Shown here: positions 19,801 to 26,705 of the stretch, one piece after another
Layout: each line of letters begins with the position of its first letter
Numbering within the stretch: the first letter of the stretch is position 1
Assembly (NCBI GenBank): GCA_963931865.1
Contig: OZ007506.1
Coordinates: 8,170,934-8,234,933 of the forward strand
Direction: 5' to 3'
Source: Axinella damicornis
Taxonomy: Eukaryota; Porifera; Demospongiae; Axinellida; Axinellidae
DNA length: 64,000 bases
Translations under genes and position numbers: made by a program
Notes under the pieces: generated by a model
What the model was told of the DNA's origin: nothing
The model's database searches: none
The model's input: only the letters and a program-made list of their open reading frames with translations

Positions 19801-21790
19801 AGTTGACACTTCTCCCTCATCTGCTGTAAAGTTGCCAGTTCACTAAAGAGAGACTCCCACTGTGCCCTGTTTCCAGGAACCATGGTAGCAGTCGGCATGC
19901 GGATCCAGAGAAGGTTTTCCACTCTGATCAGATCTGGGGCTGGAGCAAGGCTTGTGCATGTGCTTATCCAGAGAAGTTGAGTATCTGTAATTGAACATCG
20001 TAGTCTAGCGGGCTAGCCCCTCGAATTCCCCTGTGCAAAGGGACTACTTGTTAGTTGTGAAATCAATCGGCATAAAGTGATCAGCATATACACGTTGTAC
20101 TATCGACCGGCAATCCGTCGTAGTGTCTGTATTATCGGTTGATAAAATTGATCAATGAGCATCTCTGTTCGGAAGCATCCACCCTTTTTCGGTCCATAAT
20201 GTTAATCAGTCAAATACAAAGATTGATCAGTAAGATCAGTCAAAGCCAGTTGGCGTTTTCCACACACAGCCTGCTGAATTCATTGCAGTGTGCCTTAAAA
20301 AGAGTACCTTGTACTACAATCACCGTATACTGGCTAGACCAACAAGGCTGTACAGGCTCATCGGCCTTCTGCAGTGATTATCACTCTCTTGCTGGCCTCT
20401 GGGGATATCGAAAGCATCACAGGTCCTGTATATCAGTACCCATCAAGGGCCATCATACTGTTTGCTGAAAACCAGCAAAACGGAACCAGCGTGGCATAAT
20501 TTGCTTAATTTTCTTAACAAATGGATGCACACTTAGTGTGGGGCTGAATACCTGCTGCTTACCACTCAAGAAGGTCATGAATCTGAATGATTTCACCATC
20601 ACCAAATTTAAAGAGACAAACTGTCTGGAAGATCTGTGCATTGCTCATTGCGTGCTGTGTGAGTCTGTTGCTGCAGTGATGAGGTCTACTGCAGTACCAA
20701 CCATGAGAGAGGTCCAGAGGGAGTATCGTGGAAGACGGGCAGCTAAAAGAACAACCCCACAAGTAGGTACTTCATTTTGTTTCAACTTGTAATAGCTAGC
20801 TATTTACAACACAAGAAGTTTGTGCTTGTAGTTTGTAAGTACATTTAGCACCAAGAACTTTCAAACTATAGCCCTATAAATCCCCTTATGTTTCTATTAC
20901 TTGTGTAATTTGAATCCTGCATTGACTCTCTGGTCAAGTGACAATCAACTATGCCTTATAAGGCATCAAGGAGGGGGGGGGGGGGGCTATATTCCATAAG
21001 CCAGGAGCGCATGAGCCGCCGAAGGCGGCTCATGCGCTCCTGGCTTATGGAATATAGGCTTATGCAGGAGCGCATGAGCCTATACCATAGTGTCACGAAA
21101 GAGTGCCCATGGGTGGCGCACCTTACATGCTCCCCGAATAGGAGGATGGGTGGTGCTCTTAGTACGTTAATGGAAATAGCTCCCACGTTTGCGGTTTCAT
21201 TGTCAGTTAGCATTCACCACTCTCCACAACAGCCATGGCTTGCTGTTACACAAGTTGAAAGATGCCAGCTGGAGTAGTCTCCGAACTACAGTAGCTGCAT
21301 GCAGTCAGATTTTCATCTGTAGCAAATAATTTTCAGTGCGCCTCTCAATGATGAAAGTTCTACTGCCGTCAGGCTTACAATTTGGTCAATCATAAGCGCA
21401 CAAAAGAGGAGGAACTACAACTACGTTTTGCTTTTCCACCGTTCAACGCACACGAACCAATACTTATTCTTGAGTGCCCTGGTGTGCTCATTTGAGCAAA
21501 GGTTGGGCCAATTATGATGGGTGGGCACTCTTTCACGACACTACCGTACTTCCAGTAACCTTGTGCAACTTTACCGGGATTTTGTGCAACCTTCCAACAG
21601 AATAGTAATGTGGCAAGCCACACCCACTTCCACAGAGTACAGTCATAATCCCATAGTACACTGTACAGTACTTATTGGGGGTGACCACACCCTCAGACCT
21701 GAGTGAAAACAAACTACTCACCCTCGTTTTACTCCTTTGTTTCTCTTCATTTCTTTCCGTCTGCTTTCTGAAGAGATCTCTGATATCCAT
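432..21790 (-). CDS. RFC1: Replication factor C subunit 1 (large clamp-loader subunit), 3'-incomplete gene
   Basis: RFC1 is the large subunit of the nuclear RFC complex, the AAA+ ATPase that opens PCNA and loads it on primer-template DNA. Ten exons are seen (descending): 21790-21722, 14545-14069, 13782-13708, 13442-12309, 11623-11362, about 11128-10833, 10334-10128, 9930-9697, 5976-5878, 586-432. The order of motifs matches animal RFC1: a start beginning MDIRDLF, an acidic/lysine-rich N-terminus, BRCT, then the AAA+ core with Walker [10 protein letters not shown] and Walker B LIMDEVDG, sensor region and the start of the collar. Introns have GT-AG ends; most junctions are phase 0 (after exon 5 it is phase 1, after exon 10 phase 2). 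The C-terminal exons lie beyond position 1. Introns are crowded with transposons and CA/GT repeats. The family call is secure. The exon 5/6 junction is uncertain, and an extra small exon in the 7.2-kb intron 1 cannot be excluded. Confidence 0.93.
591..703. repeat. (GT)n / GGAATATGACATACAC minisatellite
   Basis: GT runs are separated by copies of GGAATATGACATACAC. The same pattern continues at 5676-5760, on the other side of the nested MITE/Gypsy insertion, so one ancestral repeat tract was split by the insertion. Confidence 0.9.
991..1219 (+). repeat. Gypsy-1 5' LTR
   Basis: 229 bp, TGTAGTAACT...GATTCTACA. Near-identical to 5202-5430, with three substitutions noted by eye. Preceded by TSD ATGAC. 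Confidence 0.97.
1221..1231 (+). promoter_or_regulatory. Gypsy-1 primer binding site
   Basis: TGGCGACGAGG begins 1 nt after the 5' LTR. TGG pairs with the CCA end of a tRNA primer. Which tRNA is not determined. Confidence 0.6.
1232..3673 (+). pseudogene. Gypsy-1 gag-protease-RT-RNase H reading frame (truncated)
   Basis: The ATG at 1232 is preferred over the upstream in-frame TTG inside the PBS. Gag comes first. Two CCHC zinc knuckles follow near residues 190-222 ([14 protein letters not shown] and [14 protein letters not shown]). The aspartic protease has a DTG near residue 301. The RT has [13 protein letters not shown] and the YIDD active site near nt 2980. RNase H starts ([12 protein letters not shown]) and reaches DHKPLT, then runs out of frame to a stop at 3673. 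The missing stretch between DHKPLT and the DALSR-like end (seen in the next frame at about 3648) should be about 60 residues, so the 3' half of RNase H is deleted. Confidence 0.92.
3660..4487 (+). pseudogene. Gypsy-1 integrase reading frame, first part
   Basis: Opens with the end of the RNase H/tether region. Next come the H2C2 zinc domain ([23 protein letters not shown]), a run of seven prolines from a 21-nt C tract (4083-4103), and the integrase core with its first two acidic residues in HIDFAGPF and SDNGPQF. It leaves frame at the tandem duplication 4373-4494 and stops at 4487. Confidence 0.9.
4373..4494 (+). repeat. 61-bp tandem duplication in the Gypsy-1 integrase
   Basis: AAATGGCATCAAGCACACCC... 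at 4373-4433 is repeated without change at 4434-4494. 61 is not a multiple of three, so it shifts the frame. Confidence 0.97.
4434..5184 (+). pseudogene. Gypsy-1 integrase C-terminal part
   Basis: After the 61-bp duplication the frame resumes with the third catalytic acid region ([16 protein letters not shown]), then the C-terminal domain with [15 protein letters not shown] and a Pro-rich tail ending at the TAA (5182-5184), just before the polypurine tract. Described only as a broken part of the polyprotein. Confidence 0.9.
5189..5201 (+). promoter_or_regulatory. Gypsy-1 polypurine tract
   Basis: GGTGAGGGAGGAG directly precedes the 3' LTR, where plus-strand priming is expected. Confidence 0.75.
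5202..5430 (+). repeat. Gypsy-1 3' LTR
   Basis: 229 bp matching 991-1219, followed by TSD ATGAC. Confidence 0.97.
5676..5760. repeat. (GT)n tract, right half of the split minisatellite
   Basis: About 40 nt of GT, then GGAATATGACATACACGTGT-like units as at 591-703. Confidence 0.9.
5878..5976 (-). CDS. RFC1: RFC1 exon 9
   Basis: 33 codons in phase 0/0. [19 protein letters not shown] matches human [19 protein letters not shown], and the exon ends KKERKL before GPFDV of the next exon. The acceptor is tgtaacag and the donor TTG|GTGAGG. Too short for simple ORF finding; recognised by homology and splice sites. Confidence 0.9.
6075..6270. repeat. (CA)n microsatellite, RFC1 intron 8
   Basis: CA runs broken by ATGTACAC and GACAGACA variants. 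Continues after the hAT element at 9652-9682. Confidence 0.95.
6692..7014 (+). pseudogene. hAT transposase exon 1 remnant (BED-like finger)
   Basis: Encodes [20 protein letters not shown] and the first ligands [12 protein letters not shown]. The rest of the finger ([18 protein letters not shown]) lies in the +1 frame, so a frameshift near 6885-6895 splits the C..C and H..H halves. The donor-like CAAG|GTGAGT at 7010-7020 may end the exon. Confidence 0.7.
7110..7294 (+). pseudogene. hAT transposase exon 2 remnant
   Basis: Acceptor-like ACAG before 7110, then an open stretch with [20 protein letters not shown] and [16 protein letters not shown], typical of metazoan hAT transposases, ending at a GGGTAAG donor. 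Confidence 0.65.
7791..8428 (+). pseudogene. hAT transposase core remnants
   Basis: Two open segments in different frames: about 7815-8140 ([20 protein letters not shown] ... [18 protein letters not shown]) and about 8250-8428 ([18 protein letters not shown]). They follow the domain order of the same transposase. Stops and frame changes show it is dead. Confidence 0.6.
8790..9603. mobile_element. Nested repeat with TGTCTCGGCG inverted ends
   Basis: TGTCTCGGCG at 8790 and CGCCGAGACA ending at 9603 are perfect 10-bp inverted ends inside the hAT element. A palindrome (TCTCGGCG-CCGAAG-CGCCGAGA) lies at the left end. The interior has an Arg/Glu-rich, often interrupted segment near 8960-9150. Class unknown. 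Confidence 0.45.
9697..9930 (-). CDS. RFC1: RFC1 exon 8 (AAA+ sensor 1 region)
   Basis: 78 codons in phase 0/0. It contains [17 protein letters not shown] (sensor 1 ...CND), [18 protein letters not shown] and a GQDVRQ end, collinear with human RFC1. Its donor GTGAGG is followed within 20 nt by a GT tract into which a hAT transposon is inserted. Confidence 0.93.
10128..10334 (-). CDS. RFC1: RFC1 exon 7 (Walker B)
   Basis: 69 codons in phase 0/0. [15 protein letters not shown] is followed by [19 protein letters not shown], the Walker B/DEVD box typical of RFC1. The 3' splice site is preceded by a pure AC repeat instead of a pyrimidine tract. The donor is CAG|GTATAC. Confidence 0.93.
10336..10560. 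repeat. (TG)n microsatellite abutting RFC1 exon 7
   Basis: Pure TG from 10336 to about 10407, then imperfect GT-rich to 10560. On the sense (minus) strand this is (AC)n ending one base from the 3' splice site. Confidence 0.97.
10680..10828. repeat. (CA)n microsatellite abutting RFC1 exon 6
   Basis: Imperfect from 10680, pure CA about 10754-10828. On the sense strand this is (GU)n starting directly after the 5' splice site GUGAG. Confidence 0.97.
10833..11128 (-). CDS. RFC1: RFC1 exon 6 (AAA+ N-terminal part, Walker A)
   Basis: Encodes [20 protein letters not shown], a Trp-rich helix, [21 protein letters not shown] (positions joined; Walker A = GPPGVGKTT) and ends LVCE|. The donor GAG|GTGAGTGTG runs at once into (GT)n. 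The 5' edge is uncertain: acceptors before 11128 and 11134 both keep the frame with the phase-1 end of exon 5. Confidence 0.9.
11362..11623 (-). CDS. RFC1: RFC1 exon 5 (end of BRCT and linker)
   Basis: Starts in phase 0 after acceptor ctccag and ends in phase 1 (GAAG|GTAAGT). [19 protein letters not shown] matches the end of the RFC1 BRCT region (human KIIDEDGLLNLIRTMPGKK). A Lys/Ser/Pro-rich linker follows. Confidence 0.88.
11789..11989. mobile_element. MITE-like repeat (GTTATTAGGC family)
   Basis: Ends CACTCGTTATTAGGCACATG and AGCTGCGCTTAATAACACC are roughly inverted. A diverged relative lies at 53360-53500 (GCGCGTTATTAGGCGCAGCT). No coding capacity. Confidence 0.5.
12309..13442 (-). CDS. 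RFC1: RFC1 exon 4: CDK-motif repeat linker and BRCT domain
   Basis: 378 codons in phase 0/0. The acceptor is acattcag|CCTTCT and the donor CTAAG|GTATGC. The first part is Lys/Ser/Pro rich and holds nine tandem 11-residue repeats of the type [11 protein letters not shown] (about 12.70-13.01 kb), each with an SPxK site. The last about 85 residues form the BRCT domain: [16 protein letters not shown], then [15 protein letters not shown] and a [18 protein letters not shown] segment, close to vertebrate RFC1. In the family this BRCT binds 5'-phosphorylated double-stranded DNA. Confidence 0.92.
13708..13782 (-). CDS. RFC1: RFC1 exon 3
   Basis: Twenty-five codons in phase 0/0. The segment [17 protein letters not shown] matches the conserved acidic helix of animal RFC1 (human ...LHEDEEFARTLAMLD). 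The acceptor is ...caaaag|CATCAT and the donor CAG|GTATGA. A 28-nt C homopolymer (G on the sense strand) lies in the intron upstream of it. Confidence 0.8.
13885..13912. repeat. C28 homopolymer (G28 on RFC1 sense strand)
   Basis: 28 consecutive C in RFC1 intron 2. Length may be affected by sequencing error. Confidence 0.9.
14069..14545 (-). CDS. RFC1: RFC1 exon 2 (acidic/basic N-terminal region)
   Basis: 159 codons in phase 0/0, from acceptor ctgcag|GCTCCT to donor ACAG|GTGAGG. It encodes an acidic stretch (IIEDDDEDF), many KR clusters that fit nuclear localisation, and a VSAFFG motif like the short FFG/YFG motifs repeated in the RFC1 N-terminus. It is low complexity, so the assignment rests on gene order and on the matching phases. 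Confidence 0.8.
14757..14921. mobile_element. Foldback MITE in RFC1 intron 1
   Basis: Inverted arms share AGATAGGTGGGGTCTCT / AGAGACCCCACCTATTT and continue outward through CCAGAGG/CCTCTGG and GGTTG/CAACC. A second hairpin (CTGTTCAGGT...ACCTGAACAG) follows at about 14954-14991. Confidence 0.65.
15054..15899 (+). mobile_element. Non-autonomous hAT derivative
   Basis: Ends TAAGGCTGTACCAATAC and GTATCGGTACAGCCTTA are inverted repeats. The flanks CTCGTAAC (15046-15053) and CTCGTAAT (15900-15907) are an 8-bp target duplication with one mismatch. It keeps an N-terminal BED finger and a C-terminal dimerisation remnant but lacks the catalytic core. Confidence 0.8.
15213..15632 (+). pseudogene. Deleted hAT transposase (BED finger plus hAT C-terminal scrap)
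   Basis: ATG near 15213. The BED finger reads [14 protein letters not shown], then [16 protein letters not shown] 29-bp tandem duplication (15302-15359) lies between the two ligand pairs. After about 15540 another frame reads [15 protein letters not shown] and [13 protein letters not shown], the hAT C-terminal signature. The DDE core is absent. Confidence 0.7.
15822..16033. repeat. 104-bp tandem duplication containing a hAT terminus
   Basis: GCCTTATTATTGGCAGGACA... recurs with period 104 (15822 and 15926). Both copies include TATCGGTACAGCCTTACTCG, the element end plus its flank. Confidence 0.85.
16682..16727. repeat. Short hairpin
   Basis: CATAGAGTC-GGTA-GACTCTATA with flanking ATCCCT/AGGGAT. 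Imperfect stem of about 19 bp; nothing else is seen in 16040-17140. Confidence 0.6.
17240..18000 (+). pseudogene. Gypsy integrase fragment (decayed)
   Basis: Pieces in three frames give the zinc-domain end ([17 protein letters not shown]), the integrase core ([32 protein letters not shown]) and an [14 protein letters not shown] segment with the third acidic residue. It resembles the K02A2.6-type Gypsy integrases of animals. No LTRs found. It lies in RFC1 intron 1. Confidence 0.85.
18360..18740. other. Intron sequence with poly-T tract
   Basis: Contains a T-rich run (18568-18591) and an ATGAATAATTAATGAGATGA block. No gene recognised. Confidence 0.4.
18748..19362 (-). CDS. Unrecognised 204-residue ORF
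   Basis: Single open frame starting [15 protein letters not shown]. No signal peptide, membrane segment or motif that I recognise; Leu/Ser/Lys rich. It lies within RFC1 intron 1 on the same strand, among transposon debris. A poly-T run (18568-18591) lies downstream of it and would be poly-A on its own strand, as expected for a retrotransposed copy. It could be a repeat-borne ORF, a retrocopy or chance. Confidence 0.25.
   Translation of the reverse strand: MNSELKFCSQIANSSDLKVVNMGTAISETKLMDKWAASKRTQVSAILCIKLLPLLENALKLNFKALYETENLDPLQGPTHTLTPSSIHTQNRPKNYGWIYHLLSSLAGYSPKLTATLKNRGLATLGFQKKFHAHQLKPTQAKASFQKVNLPPAKLGMLFHVHLSVTEFWPHIYSLSPAQSSYQTSQIRPNTKMGGACNAERSTL
20538..20762 (+). other. Open, exon-like segment of unknown origin
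   Basis: Reads [19 protein letters not shown] ... [16 protein letters not shown], followed by CAAG|TAGGT. It might be an exon of an unrecognised gene or a transposon piece. No family assigned. Confidence 0.2.
20973..20986. repeat. G14 homopolymer
   Basis: 14 G directly before the perfect foldback. Confidence 0.9.
20987..21057. mobile_element. Perfect 34-bp-arm foldback element
   Basis: CTATATTCCATAAGCCAGGA... (34 nt), loop GAA, then its exact reverse complement. A partial third copy of the motif (GCAGGAGCGCATGAGCC) follows at 21064. Confidence 0.9.
21088..21543. mobile_element. MITE with AGTGTCACGAAAGAGTGCCC ends
   Basis: Left TAGTGTCACGAAAGAGTGCC and right GGGCACTCTTTCACGACACTA are 21-bp inverted repeats with two mismatches. 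456 bp, no coding capacity. Located just 3' of RFC1 exon 1. Confidence 0.75.
21722..21790 (-). CDS. RFC1: RFC1 exon 1 (start codon)
   Basis: Twenty-three codons starting [12 protein letters not shown]. Animal RFC1 proteins begin with a closely similar MDIRKFFG-like N-terminus. The donor reads AGG|GTGAGT and is phase 0. The next recognisable exon also starts in phase 0, about 7.2 kb downstream. The intron between is filled with hAT, Gypsy and foldback sequence. Confidence 0.85.
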
Positions 21791-22133
21791 GGACTGTACA
21801 CACACATACACATATAATAAGCAACATGATAAATTGATGTTGGGACTTGTATTATAATCCTTAGAGCTGTTTACTTACATCATTTCTATTCATTATGCAT
21901 ATATGATCTTATGACGTGCACGTGATATCAGAAATTGAGTTCTCTGATTTGTGTGGTGCACCGGTGCATGCTGTGGCCATAGATGCAAGTGGCTATGATA
22001 GTGAAGGGAACGAAACTGAAGAATTAACATGGTCCAATCAAGCCGGGTAGCGGGCTAGCATCGAGAAAGAAGAAGTTCACTGCTGCACGCTACATTCAAT
22101 CGTTCCAATTGAAGCCACCCCATGAACTGAACT

Positions 22134-24390
22134 ATGGCCGCTGAAGAAGCCCTGGTGCGCCGCCCACTGATCTTCAGCCACTATAGACTCATGGGCCAAG
22201 CTGGTGCCCTGATAGAAGCCACTCCTGTAGATGCTGATGAATTGGCCTTGCTACAGACTAGCCTCTCCGCCAAACTCACGACGCCGGAGGCCTCGAATAC
22301 AGAGATAGTGGAACTCACCCCCGAAGCCCAGCTAGAAGAGGAAATAGGGAGAGCAGATGAGCACTCTGAAAGGATACAGAGGACGCTATTGAAAATTCGC
22401 AAGGCTCTGAAAACCCCAACCTCTCGAATCACGCCTCCTCGTGATTCGCCTCCAGCCACATCTCATGACTCGCCTCGGCGAGATTCTCCCACTATTCATC
22501 CACCCAGACACGAGTGCTACAGGTGGAGGGGCAGTTGGTAGCGGTAAGGTGAAACTTCACAAGATTTCCTTACCACGATTCGATGGGGACCCTGTGAAGT
22601 GGACCTCCTTCTGGGACTCATATCAGTCAGCGATCCACCTGAACTCTGAACTCTATGAAGTTGACAAGTTCAACTACCTCCGATCTCTCCTTGAGCGCAC
22701 AGCCTTCGATGCTGTGGCTGGTCTCACTCTCTCCTCCACCAACTACCGACAAGCCATTGAAATTCTTCATAAGTAACAAGCATTTCTAAACACATGGACA
22801 CCCTCATGAACATGGACCCTATATCCTCTGATCAGAAACTTAAGGAGTTGCATCGACTCTATGATCGTACCGAATCTCATGTGCGTAGTCTAAGGGAGTT
22901 GAAGCTGCCTCCTACGGTGCCCTTCTCTCACCTGTCTTACTGGCCAAGCTACCCCCAGAGTGCCCAGACAAGCGACTCATTGTGAGCAGGAAGGTGTCTG
23001 ACTCAAGTCTAGACAAGGATGCACTGCTGACCACCTTTGAGGAGGAACCGATTGCCAGAGAGAGAGAGCGAACCCACGACTTTCCTGACAAGGCCATGAG
23101 AAGCCACGTCACGCCAGTGGACGGTGTTTCAATTGTCTCCGCCGAAGTCATGTTTCCCGCGATTGCAAGTCCTCCTCTAGATGCCGGAAGTGCAACAAGA
23201 AGCACCACAATTTCTATCTGTGATGCTAGTGAGCCAACCTCCAAGCTCACCGTGCCCTGTTGAATCACGCCCTGTTGAATCTGGCCTGAGCCCTGATGCA
23301 CTCCTGTTCCAATCGACTCGGACCACTAGCACCCTCTGTTTGACCAGCATGAAGTCGGTTATGTTACAAACTGCCCAAGCTCTGATCTACAACCCCCAGA
23401 CTCCTGATTCATGTGTAGAACTGCAGATACTGCTTGACGGTGGCAGCCAACGATCATACATGACAGAGCGGGCTCGGAGGGTGCTGAAATTGGACCCCGA
23501 AGGTGAACAGCAACTCTCAATTGCAGCGTTTGGCTCTGGTATGTTCCATTGTCAATGTGGGAATATTATTGAGTGGATACCCCAGCATGACCGTGTCCCT
23601 ATTCGTTGTTCCTATGATTTGTGAGCCTCTAGTTGGTCAGCCAATAGATGTGTGCATCGATCAGAACCCACACCTCACCGACTTGGAGCTAGCTGACTGG
23701 GCCGATCAAGGGTCAAGCCTAGAAGTGGGATTATTACTGGGTCGAGTGCACAGAGGGGAGAGTGGACCTATGGGAATCCACACAAAGCTTCAATGGGTGT
23801 TGTCTGGTCCGACCAAACTCAATGACAGTGGCTTCTCCCATACCAACCTTGCGACCACGCATGTGGACACCCAACTTGACAATCGCCTCAAGTCATTTTG
23901 GGAGTTGGAGAACCTAGGGATATGTGAGCCAGAGAAGACGATTTATGACGAATTCTCCGAATCCATCGCCTTCAATGATGGGAGGTACCAGGTGTCCTTG
24001 CCGTGGAGACAGCAGCACAAGCCCCTACCGGAGAATTATCAACTCAGCCTGCACCGACTTCGAGGGCTATTGAAGCGCCTCCCAATGTCCTTCAGAAATA
24101 CGATACAAGAATACAAGAGCAGATCCAGATGGGTATTGTGGAGGATGTTCCAGCAGGCGACAAGCAATCCACCCAAGTTCACTATCTTCCCACCATGCAG
24201 TCATCCGCACTGACAAGAGTACCACGAAGCTGCGGATTGTGTGTCATGCATCTGCCAGAACTGAAGGGAACCCATCACTGAATGAATGTTTGCATGTAGG
24301 CCCCAACAGAAGCTTCTAGACATTCTTCGATCAGGGCCCATCGTGTAGCTATGACGGCTGATATACATGTAGAGAAGGCGTTTTATCACT
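22134..24390 (+). mobile_element. BEL/Pao LTR retrotransposon, 3'-truncated and decayed
   Basis: Gag-like frame from MAAEEALVRRP (22134). Then LHKISLPRFDGDPVKWTSFW (DUF1759-type gag of Pao), a frameshifted continuation, a protease segment QILLDGGSQRSYM (DUF1758 type) and the Pao region before RT (LELADWADQGSSLEVGLLLG, ELENLGICEPEK). The start of RT follows in another frame (VHYLP...). Multiple frame changes and stops. The element breaks off near 24390 and no 3' LTR is seen. A possible leader lies at about 21950-22130. Confidence 0.88.
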
Positions 24391-24617
24391 AGTGCTTGAA
24401 GTCAGGTCATTACCACAGCCTAGAAATACAAATACACTGACAGAAAATTTCGGCCACTGTCACAGAACTCCACTGTATTGCACTCGCTGTTATGTAATAT
24501 ATTACCCACTTAATTATGATGTAAATGATGTAACAATTCAGCCCCAATACTACTAATTACATACAAGTGGAAAACTTTTAGCATTTCCCAGACCCTCCTG
24601 TGCACCATAGCTGAGAG

Positions 24618-24989
24618 TAGTCTCGGAACCAGACCCTTCACACGGGGACCGGAGGAAGGGTCAGGGCATGCACCTACAATGGAGTTGTCCCCAGGTCAGA
24701 ATACCAACCTGACGAATCAGAATCATTGATTACAGATGATGTTCTCCAGGCTTTCATTGTCACCAGCAACTAGATACGGCAAATCACTGTGCTACATGTA
24801 TGCCCCCGAGTGTATGGCAAAAGTTGAGAGGAGCAACCAGCAGCAGGTTGATAGTGATTGTACGAGTTGTATTACCACAGTACTGCTATGCTGTACACAT
24901 GCATAATTGCATTCCATGGGGACAACTGGAATGTAGGCACATGCTCAGACCCTTCCTCCTCCCCGTGCGAACGTCTGGTTCCGAGACTA
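24618..24989. mobile_element. MITE with TAGTCTCGGAACCAGAC ends
   Basis: Inverted ends TAGTCTCGGAACCAGAC / GTCTGGTTCCGAGACTA, with homology continuing inward through ACGGGG and GGAAGGGTC. 372 bp, non-coding. Confidence 0.75.
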
Positions 24990-25035
24990 GGCTGAGAGGA
25001 CAGGCTCCACCAGACTACTACGTATATATTATTTG

Positions 25036-25058
25036 CCCCCCCCCCCCCCCCCCCCCCC
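25036..25058. repeat. C23 homopolymer
   Basis: 23 consecutive C. Confidence 0.9.
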
Positions 25059-25091
25059 ACAAATACAATCATCTGGTGAACCATTCTTTAT

Positions 25092-25378
25092 TAACAAGGG
25101 ATTGTCACTCCAATACGCACCGTACTTAGAGCTGCGACAGGGGTCACAAGCCTGTAACTGTCCAAAAACTGCCTGTGACCACGTAACCACGCTGCTAAAC
25201 TGCAGGTGACCCTGTGACCATTGCAAAAATCCACCACGACTGTGACGTTTTGGTAGTATACGGTGTAATACGGCAAGCCACAACCATGCCATACCTACAT
25301 CCGCCGTATACCGGGTCACAATCACTGGTTGTAGCTCTAACTACGGTACTTATTGGGGTGACCACCCTTGATCAAGGT
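25092..25378. mobile_element. MITE with imperfect 45-bp inverted ends
   Basis: Left ACAAGGGATTGTCACTCCAA and right GGGGTGACCACCCTTGATCA pair over about 45 bp with mismatches, including ACCGTACTTAGAGCT / AGCTCTAACTACGGT. A related end is at 21670-21690. Confidence 0.6.
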
Positions 25379-25407
25379 GGGTTATTCCACAGCTCCGAAA
25401 GTTTTAC

Positions 25408-26013
25408 GGTTACGGGTTACAGTTTGCTACTATACTGCACATGCTCGGTGTGCACTTGCAGTTTACAGTCAACAGTGGAATGTGTGCGCGACTTTGGCGT
25501 CAACTTCTTATCGCTGAAGTAACATCTAACCGTATATTACACTGGATCTCAATTCTACGAAGAAAGGGGCAGGGCGGCTCAAAAAGTTTTACCGAGATAA
25601 ACATCCTGTTCGTGAGATACTGTGCATTCTACTTGCCTGATTAGGCGAAAAGTGAATGGCTTTGTGGTATGAACGACCATCACTCATTTTTCCGACGGCA
25701 GCGAAGCGAACTGGCTCCGAGCTAACCTCCAGTCGGTTGAAAACTTCCCATGGATGCTGCCAAGCTGGCCTGTTAGCCCTTTCTGATTGAAAAATCTGAC
25801 ACCAAAAGTCGCCAATATAACTCGACCTTGAACTTTGGTGCCACTGCCCACGTTGGCATGTTGTACTCAGGCGCTAAGATCATACCAGCTAGAAGGTACT
25901 CATATTGCTGTTATACGTCGTCTTTGTTGCGTGTCTCTAGCTAGTTCCTGCGCGGAGCGACAAAGGTAACTTGTACGTTATGTATATTAATGAGCAAACT
26001 GTAGCCCGTAACC
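25408..26013. mobile_element. MITE with GGTTACGGGTTACAGTTTGCT ends
   Basis: 21-bp inverted repeats with one mismatch at 25408-25428 and 25993-26013. 606 bp; no transposase motif. Confidence 0.7.
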
Positions 26014-26383
26014 TTAAGCATTTGCACAGGCTTTGTACAAAGATGAGAGACCAATGCTAAAAGGCATAGACATGTAATACTGCATGCAGTCCGAGTCTCT
26101 ATATCTTACAGGGACTCGCCCCATGATGGTGTGCGTTGATTGGGGTTTTTGGGACCAAAACGCCAGTTACTATGCAGGATATGTATAGCTCTTCATATTG
26201 TGCTGGCATGTCGCAATCTCAAGTACAGAACTCACCAATCTGTTTAAGCCGGGACACGCTTCCAAAAGGTTCAATGGTTCGGCATGCCCCGGGCCCCTTT
26301 CCTGCACTTCCAGTGCTACACTGTACACAAGGCGCATGCGCGAAAAAGGGAGGAGGGGCTGAAGATGGTGGCCGTAGTGGTAC

Positions 26384-26416
26384 TAGCCTCGTACCCGGCG
26401 CGCCGGTACGAGGCTA
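26384..26416. repeat. Mini foldback, TAGCCTCG family copy 1
   Basis: TAGCCTCGTACC-CGGCGCGCC-GGTACGAGGCTA, nearly perfect palindrome of 33 nt. Confidence 0.7.
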
Positions 26417-26705
26417 TAGTGGTACTGGAGGCCTCGAAGTCGGAATGCAGCAATTTGAATAGCCTACTCCTCAAACGTAACCCTGCACAGCCAAAAAAAC
26501 TAACCTGTTTTGTCCTTACACCTAGAGAACTACTACGGTTATATAAAATCAAATTCGTCATTCCTGCAGCACTGCCTAGCTAGCTAATTCACTGTTATAA
26601 TATCAGTTGCAAATAAGACAAACTCTGTATATGGAATAAACACAACTTGTTACAATAAATTTCAGTGACAATACTATTATAGTAGCTATATATATACTTA
26701 CAGAA

